Source of the DNA: JALSRK01 sp964461995
Lineage (GTDB): Bacteria > Acidobacteriota > Terriglobia > Bryobacterales > Bryobacteraceae
Direction: 5' to 3'
Length of the DNA stretch: 64,000 nucleotides
NCBI GenBank assembly: GCA_964461995.1
Contig: CAYWXL010000014.1
Location: forward strand, 1-64,000
Numbering within the stretch: the first letter of the stretch is position 1; each line of letters opens with the position of its first letter. The notes below the pieces were generated by a model. It worked only from the letters and a program-made list of their open reading frames with translations. It was not told the DNA's origin and made no database searches. Below, one piece after another: positions 59,302 through 64,000 of this stretch. The position numbers were made by a program, and so were the translations under genes.

Positions 59302-60711
59302 ATGGCGAAGCCGGAACTCCACCGGACCCGCGTGCTGATCGTCGATGACGAGGAAAACCAGCGGCGGGGACTCGCCAGCATGGTCGCGGCCTGGGGTTTC
59401 ATCACCGAGACGGCCCGCGACGGCCAGGAAGCGCTGGACAAACTGCCGGAGTTCGAGCCGCACATCCTGATCACCGACCTGATGATGCCGCGAGTGGACG
59501 GCTTCGAGCTCCTGCGGCGGCTCGCCGACCGCGGCAGCCAGGTCACGTCGATCGTGCTCACGGCGTTCGGAAATATCGAGAACGCCATCGCCACAATCCA
59601 CGATCTCGGGGCCTTCTGGTTCCTGGAGAAGCCCATCAAGGCTGGGGTGTTGAAGGTTCTCCTGGAAAGGGCCGCCTCCCAGAGCCGATTAGCCGAGGAG
59701 CGGGAGCGCCTCGAGCGCCAGCTCAGCTACCAAGGCGTGTTGCGGGATCTGGTGGGCGGATCGAAGCCGATGCAGGAGGTCTACTCCTTGATCCGGCAGG
59801 TGGCGCCGAGCCGGGCGGCGGTGTTGATTACGGGCGAAAGCGGCACTGGTAAGGAGCTGACAGCCCGGGCCGTGCACGATCTCAGTCCGCGGGCGAACGG
59901 CCCGTTCGTCGCCATCAATTGCGCTGCCCTGCCAGAGACGCTCATGGAAAGCGAGCTGTTCGGCCATGAGAAAGGGGCCTTCACCGGGGCGGTGGAGCGC
60001 CGTGGGGGCTGTTTCGAGCTCGCCCAGGGGGGCACGCTCTTCCTCGACGAGATCGCCGAGATGCCGGTGGGGACCCAGGCGAAACTTCTCCGGGTCTTGG
60101 AAGACTCGAAGGTGCGCCGCCTAGGCGGCAAGACCGAATTCGAGGTCGATGTCCGGATCATCGCCGCCACAAACCGGCCGCTGGAGGAGGCGCTGTCGGA
60201 GGGACGCCTGCGCGAGGATCTGTATTACCGGCTCAACGTGTTTCATATCAATCTCCCGCCGTTGCGGGAACGTTTGGAGGATCTTCCGCAACTCGTTGAG
60301 GCCCTTCTGGCCGACTTGAACCGAAAGAACCAGAGCCGTGTCACAGGCGTCGCCGATGAGGTAATGGAGATGTTCCGCGCCTACGACTGGCCCGGCAACG
60401 TGAGGGAGCTCCGAAATGTGCTGGAACGGGCGGCGATCCTGGCCGGAGAAGGCTGCATCTTGCCCGCTCACCTCCCGCCGGGCTTCGGCTCGCCGGCTCT
60501 GGCGCGACCGGCGGGAACCGCCGACAGTCCGGGAAGGGTCACGATCCCCGTGGGTTCGACAGTGGCCGAGGCGGAGAAACTCCTCATCCTGTCCACTCTG
60601 GAGCACACGAACAACAACAAGACGAAAGCGGCGGAGATCCTGGGCATCAGCCTGAAGACGTTGTTCAACAAACTCAAGGAATACGGCGCCACCTCGCCGA
60701 AGAAACGATGA
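59302..60711 (+). CDS. NtrC-type sigma-54 response regulator
   Basis: A 469-residue regulator: receiver domain (residues 1-120; phosphoacceptor Asp59 in LITDLMMP, Lys in FLEKPIKA), AAA+ with GESGTGKE, GAFTGA and FLDEIAEMP, then a Fis-type HTH (NNKTKAAEILGISLKTLFNKL). It activates sigma-54 promoters when phosphorylated by the kinase encoded next (4-bp overlap). A TAGACT -10-like box ends seven bases before the ATG at 59302, with no Shine-Dalgarno. Confidence 0.95.
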   Translation: MAKPELHRTRVLIVDDEENQRRGLASMVAAWGFITETARDGQEALDKLPEFEPHILITDLMMPRVDGFELLRRLADRGSQVTSIVLTAFGNIENAIATIHDLGAFWFLEKPIKAGVLKVLLERAASQSRLAEERERLERQLSYQGVLRDLVGGSKPMQEVYSLIRQVAPSRAAVLITGESGTGKELTARAVHDLSPRANGPFVAINCAALPETLMESELFGHEKGAFTGAVERRGGCFELAQGGTLFLDEIAEMPVGTQAKLLRVLEDSKVRRLGGKTEFEVDVRIIAATNRPLEEALSEGRLREDLYYRLNVFHINLPPLRERLEDLPQLVEALLADLNRKNQSRVTGVADEVMEMFRAYDWPGNVRELRNVLERAAILAGEGCILPAHLPPGFGSPALARPAGTADSPGRVTIPVGSTVAEAEKLLILSTLEHTNNNKTKAAEILGISLKTLFNKLKEYGATSPKKR

Positions 60712-62783
60712 GCCGACTTGGCCGGAAACGCCCGCCGCCAGAGAACGCGGGCCCCGCTGGGGCGCGCCGACTGAGCATTGGGACTGGGTTTCCGCGGGTA
60801 AAGGTGCGGCTACCCGCAGCGCTATTCTCTCCCGGGCGTTGGAAAGAACGGTTCCGCCGGTGGCGGCATCGGCGTGTTTCGCTGCGCAAACGGCTTCGAA
60901 TCAGCATCATCGCCCTGGTGACGGTGATGGTCACGGTGCAGTTCTTGGCCACGCTGCGCGTGACCGCCGAGGCCGATTTCCGCCAGGCGCTGCAGCGCTC
61001 CGAGTCCATCGCTTCTCAGGTGAGCAACCTGCTCGCTGACCGGCTCGCCCAGGAAGTGAGGCTAGCCGATCCCCCTCCTGCCGATCTCGACGCCACGATC
61101 GAGCTTTGGACGCGGGCGGTGGCGTCGGACCCCTCCATATCGGAGCTGCTGGCGCGGCTGCTGGCCACCGCTGACGTGGCGGTGGAGATTCAGGTTTGTG
61201 ACCGGCTGGGACGCATTCTCGCTTCGTCAAACCCCTCCAGCGCCCGGCTGACCTATCGCTCGCTTCCCGACTTTGCGCAATGGAACGTGCGGCCGCTGTG
61301 GGACCGCTTGTTCGAGGTGATGGCTTCCACGCGCGAGTACTGCGTTACCGTGCCCTTGGGGATCCAGGGGATGGAACGTCCGCTGTTCACGATCCGGGTG
61401 ATCATTTCCTCCGTGCTGCTACGCAACGCGCTGATGCCGCAGGTCAACAGCCTGGCGCTGACTTCGGCGCTATCGCTGCTCGCAGCGATGATGCTGGCCG
61501 TGCTGTTCTCGAACATGGTCCTGCGGGCGTTGAACCGCCTGGCCGAACGGATCGACTACCTGACCGCTGGGGATTTCGCCAGCGCCACGGCGACCAGCGG
61601 CCGGGAGTCGGAAGAAATCGCCGCGGTGAGCTCGAAACTGAACCTGCTGAGCGAACAGTTCCGCGACGCGCTGCAGTTGCGCGGGAATCTGAATCAACTT
61701 CTGGCGAGCCTGGAAGCCGCCGTGCTCATGTTCGATCCGGACCGGAGACTCGTTCTGGCGGGCCAGCCCGCCGAACGGATCCTCGGCCGCCGGCGCGAGG
61801 AAATGATCGGGCGGGAACTGTCGGAAATATTCCCCCCGGACACCGGGCTCGGCGCGGCGATCGAGGCGGCCTTGGAGCGCCGGACGCCGTTCCGGGACCG
61901 GCCGGCCATCATCGAGCGGCCTGGCCTGCCCCCGGCTAGGCTCTTGGTGAGCGTGGAGTTGCTCGAGAACCTGCCCGGCCTGCACCAGCTCGGCACGCTG
62001 ATCACGCTGCGCGACGTGGAGTCGCGGCGGCGGCTTCAGAGTCAAATCGATGTATCCACGCGACTTACGGCCATCGGGCGCCTCACCGGCGGCGTGGCCC
62101 ATGAAATCAAGAACCCACTGAACGCCATCGCCCTGCATCTGGAGATCTTGAAGGCGAAACTCGCCGGCGTGAACACCGTCAGCCCGGAACTGGACGTGAT
62201 CGAAAGGGAGATCGGACGGCTGGACCGTGTGGTCAAGACTTTCCTGGACTTCACCCGGCCAGTGGAGCTGAAACTCAGCAGCGTGAACTTCACTGAGCTG
62301 GTTCGGGAGGTGACAGTGCTGGTCACCCCGGAGGCCAAAAAGGCCGGCGTCCAAATCGACTTTCAGGCCGACGGCGGCCCGACTATGGTAGAAGCCGACC
62401 AAGATCTGCTCAAACAGGCGGTGCTGAACGTCGTAATGAACGGGATTGAGGCGATGCCGAAGGGAGGACGCCTGGAGTTGCGGTTGCGCCGGGGAAGCGA
62501 GGATCATGAACTCCTAGTCACCGATCAGGGTCCCGGAATCCCGGAAGAACTCCGGGACAAGATATTCAACCTCTATTTCACGACCAAGCCTGGCGGGACG
62601 GGCATTGGTCTGGCGATGACGTTCCGGGTGATTCACCTGCACAACGGGACGATCGATTTCACGAGCGAAGTAGGCCGGGGCACAACGTTCCGCATCCGCG
62701 TACCCGCGGCCGAAGAAGTGACAGCGCAAGAGCCGGCAGACCGCGCTGCTTCCACGGAACAGCCCAGGATGGAGCGCGCATGA
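60708..62783 (+). CDS. membrane sensor histidine kinase
   Basis: A 691-residue kinase. TM1 about 65-87, a periplasmic sensor region about 88-245, TM2 about 246-270, HAMP, a PAS domain (about 330-440), then HisKA with His465 in GGVAHEIKNPLN, and HATPase with DQGPGIPEE and GGTGIGLAM. It phosphorylates the adjacent regulator. The N-terminal 60 residues are basic and unusual, and the sensor region shows no recognised ligand motif. Overlaps both neighbours by 4 bp. Confidence 0.93.
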   Translation: MSRLGRKRPPPENAGPAGARRLSIGTGFPRVKVRLPAALFSPGRWKERFRRWRHRRVSLRKRLRISIIALVTVMVTVQFLATLRVTAEADFRQALQRSESIASQVSNLLADRLAQEVRLADPPPADLDATIELWTRAVASDPSISELLARLLATADVAVEIQVCDRLGRILASSNPSSARLTYRSLPDFAQWNVRPLWDRLFEVMASTREYCVTVPLGIQGMERPLFTIRVIISSVLLRNALMPQVNSLALTSALSLLAAMMLAVLFSNMVLRALNRLAERIDYLTAGDFASATATSGRESEEIAAVSSKLNLLSEQFRDALQLRGNLNQLLASLEAAVLMFDPDRRLVLAGQPAERILGRRREEMIGRELSEIFPPDTGLGAAIEAALERRTPFRDRPAIIERPGLPPARLLVSVELLENLPGLHQLGTLITLRDVESRRRLQSQIDVSTRLTAIGRLTGGVAHEIKNPLNAIALHLEILKAKLAGVNTVSPELDVIEREIGRLDRVVKTFLDFTRPVELKLSSVNFTELVREVTVLVTPEAKKAGVQIDFQADGGPTMVEADQDLLKQAVLNVVMNGIEAMPKGGRLELRLRRGSEDHELLVTDQGPGIPEELRDKIFNLYFTTKPGGTGIGLAMTFRVIHLHNGTIDFTSEVGRGTTFRIRVPAAEEVTAQEPADRAASTEQPRMERA

Positions 62784-63406
62784 GCGGGTCGATTCGTCGC
62801 ATTATCGGAGCCTTCTTACTGTTGCTCGTATTGGTCCCTGCGGGATGCCGCATCCGCCGCAAGAAGGTTCCGGGGGCAGAAGTGCTTCTGCCGGTGCCGG
62901 AAACGGCGGTCCAGCAGGAAAAGCCACCGGCCCCGCCAGCGCGGGCCGCCGAGTTGCCGCCGCCGCCGGAAATCCGCCCCGCGGCTCCTGCGCCCGGCGT
63001 GGCGCCGGTAACGGAAACCGACACGGTGCCCGCTCCCCCGCCCAAACCGAAGCGCGTACGCCCGAAGGCGGCGCGGGAGGAGAAAGAAACCGCCGAGGAA
63101 CAGGCTCTCCCGGCTGAGCCTGCTCCGGCTAAACCTCGGATCCCACCGAGGCTGACACAACTACTCACAGATGAGGAGCGGTGGGCTTACTCGAAGGAGA
63201 TCGATGACGGCCTCGTCCGGGTTCACCAAATCCTGAAGAAAGTTGAAGGCCGTCCGCTGACAGAGGAGCAGACGCTCGTGCTGAACCGGGTGCGGGCGTT
63301 CCTTCGCCAGGTGGCGGAGACTCGGAAGAGCGACCTGGTCACAGCACGTAACTTGTTACAACGCGCAGAGTTGCTGGCTGCGGACCTGGAACGGACGTCG
63401 CGCTGA
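62780..63406 (+). CDS. lipoprotein of the two-component operon
   Basis: A 208-residue lipoprotein with the lipobox LVPAGC (Cys23) and a basic n-region. Residues 30-125 are Pro/Ala/Lys-rich and probably span the periplasm. The C-terminal 75 residues form charged helices (YSKEIDDGLVRVHQILKKV, VLNRVRAFLRQV). The ATG overlaps the kinase stop by 4 bp, so it may be an accessory envelope sensor for it. No family recognised. Confidence 0.75.
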   Translation: MSGSIRRIIGAFLLLLVLVPAGCRIRRKKVPGAEVLLPVPETAVQQEKPPAPPARAAELPPPPEIRPAAPAPGVAPVTETDTVPAPPPKPKRVRPKAAREEKETAEEQALPAEPAPAKPRIPPRLTQLLTDEERWAYSKEIDDGLVRVHQILKKVEGRPLTEEQTLVLNRVRAFLRQVAETRKSDLVTARNLLQRAELLAADLERTSR

Positions 63407-63439
63407 TTCCCGGAGAGGCCGTATCGAAGGGATTGCGTT

Positions 63440-63625
63440 GGCGGCGGAGGTACGGCGGCCGGAACCGCCGTACCCCCTTGAAGATGATGAGGGTTACGGA
63501 GGAGAGGAACCCTCATCTATCGCCTGTGAGGAGAACGTCACAGACGATAAGCTTGCGGCTGCGGGAGAGAGAAACCGAATCGCGGAACACGAAACGTGAA
63601 CAGGAGCCCGCCGGCGAGCGAACCC
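63440..63625 (+). ncRNA. cluster of hairpins with GGA loops (candidate CsrA-binding RNA)
   Basis: Three successive perfect inverted repeats have GGA in the loop: 63449-63458 with 63465-63474 (loop CCGGAA), 63486-63495 with 63508-63517 (loop ACGGAGGAGAGG), and CTGTGA with TCACAG near 63523-63542 (loop GGAGAACG). A fourth, GGCGAG with CTCGCC (about 63613-63630), follows. I count about nine GGA triplets in 170 bases, the hallmark of RsmY/CsrB-type decoy RNAs. No clear promoter or T-run terminator, so it may be a processed 3' UTR. Confidence 0.45.
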
Positions 63626-63630
63626 TCGCC

Positions 63631-63785
63631 ACCCTTGTAAAAATTTCAGGGCTGCGGTGTGTAATTTGTTCACGGCTTCCCGTCTATGCCCCTGTGTTTT
63701 CTCGATTCCGCCATTCGCGCTTAAAGACTGTTGCACGGCGGCTGCCAATCCGCGGGCTCGGGACGGCGGCTTCCGCAGACGCCTG
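63631..63785. other. intergenic, no gene seen
   Basis: Contains an AT-rich patch (about 63641-63675) and nothing recognisable before the convergent ATPase gene. Confidence 0.4.
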
Positions 63786-64000
63786 TCAGGCGGGGACGCC
63801 AAACAGACGAGAGCCGTCCTCGCCAGCCTTCGCGGGAACGGAGAGGTGCTGAAGTTTCGGCCGGCGGGTCTGGGGGGCGATGGAGAGGCGGTGGGAAACG
63901 CCGTCCCAATCCGCCAGTACGGCCCCTCCCGGCCGGATCTCGCCGGAAACGTGGAGGGCTGCCAGCGGCTGTACGAGACAGCGGTGGATGGTGCGCTTCA
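63786..64000 (-). CDS. ClpB/Clp-type AAA+ ATPase, C-terminal end (cut by right edge)
   Basis: The minus strand is open from the right edge to the TGA at 63788-63786 and gives about 71 residues. KRTIHRCLVQPLAALHVSGEI followed by PGGAVLADWDG resembles the end of the second AAA+ module's small domain in ClpA/ClpB/ClpC (R-x-I-Q-R...PLA...G...G-D-x-V). The tail after it is not conserved. Only the last part is visible, so subtype cannot be decided. Confidence 0.55.
   Translation of the reverse strand, partial: KRTIHRCLVQPLAALHVSGEIRPGGAVLADWDGVSHRLSIAPQTRRPKLQHLSVPAKAGEDGSRLFGVPA

Noticed and set aside
1..64000. tRNA, rRNA and CRISPR arrays
   Set aside because: Looked for TTCGAAT-type T-loops, rRNA-conserved segments and regularly spaced repeats; none found.

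Overview
The window is a 64 kb piece of a GC-rich bacterial chromosome, most likely an acidobacterium of the Solibacteres/Bryobacterales type. The evidence is a VWA protein of the kind abundant in Acidobacteria (35905-36882), an Oar-like giant outer-membrane barrel (32346-35087), a secreted protein type common in Acidobacteria (45967-46401), a DUF6677-like membrane protein (53650-54081), and many Tat-exported sugar or aldehyde oxidoreductases. No rRNA, tRNA or CRISPR array was seen.

Layout. 1-4.6 kb is an accessory island with visibly lower GC than the rest. It holds a three-gene operon starting with a TIGR04255-family protein (cut by the left edge), then a two-gene unit (a protein with a HEPN-like RxxxxH motif plus a GSL-motif protein) lying between two decayed IS481-type transposase remnants, and a HAD phosphatase whose 5' end abuts the second remnant. 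4.5-13.9 kb carries housekeeping and oxidoreductase genes: two Gfo/Idh/MocA proteins, a hemerythrin-purC-cvpA-gph operon, a glycosyltransferase/methyltransferase fusion and two hydroxyacid dehydrogenases. 13.9-20.7 kb is the metabolic centrepiece. It holds a probable small RNA or attenuator with its own promoter and terminator, two palindromic operator-like sites, and an operon of an AhbD/NirJ-like radical SAM protein with hoxE-hoxF-hoxU-hoxY-hoxH and a maturation protease, i.e. a complete NAD(P)-linked group 3d-type [NiFe] hydrogenase.

20.8-35 kb is dominated by exported and outer-membrane functions: a fucose-isomerase-like protein, a double-domain hydrolase, beta-propeller and metallophosphatase proteins, a FecA-like TonB receptor and the Oar-like barrel. 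ArfB and a bacterial deoxyhypusine-synthase-like enzyme sit among them. 35-43.7 kb has a MoaD-MoaE fusion, the VWA protein, an Hfq-like protein, an inositol-monophosphatase-family gene, and a tight aromatic amino-acid cluster trpC-trpF-trpB-trpA-aroQ-aroF-tyrA. 44-64 kb contains an FHA/sigma-54 activator preceded by a 14-codon leader ORF, purS, glmS, a YjbQ protein, an aldo/keto reductase, DUF507-ribokinase, a repeat-containing secreted protein, small membrane proteins, an FAH-family enzyme, another beta-propeller, an amidohydrolase, bacterioferritin, an NtrC-type response regulator/kinase/lipoprotein operon, a run of GGA-loop hairpins that could be a CsrA-binding RNA, and the C-terminal end of a ClpB-like ATPase cut by the right edge.

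The most novel-looking items are the island two-gene module, the RNA and operator region before the hydrogenase operon, the GGA-hairpin cluster at 63.4-63.6 kb, the leader ORF before the FHA activator, and a recurring pattern of -10-like boxes 7-12 bp before start codons that suggests leaderless transcripts.
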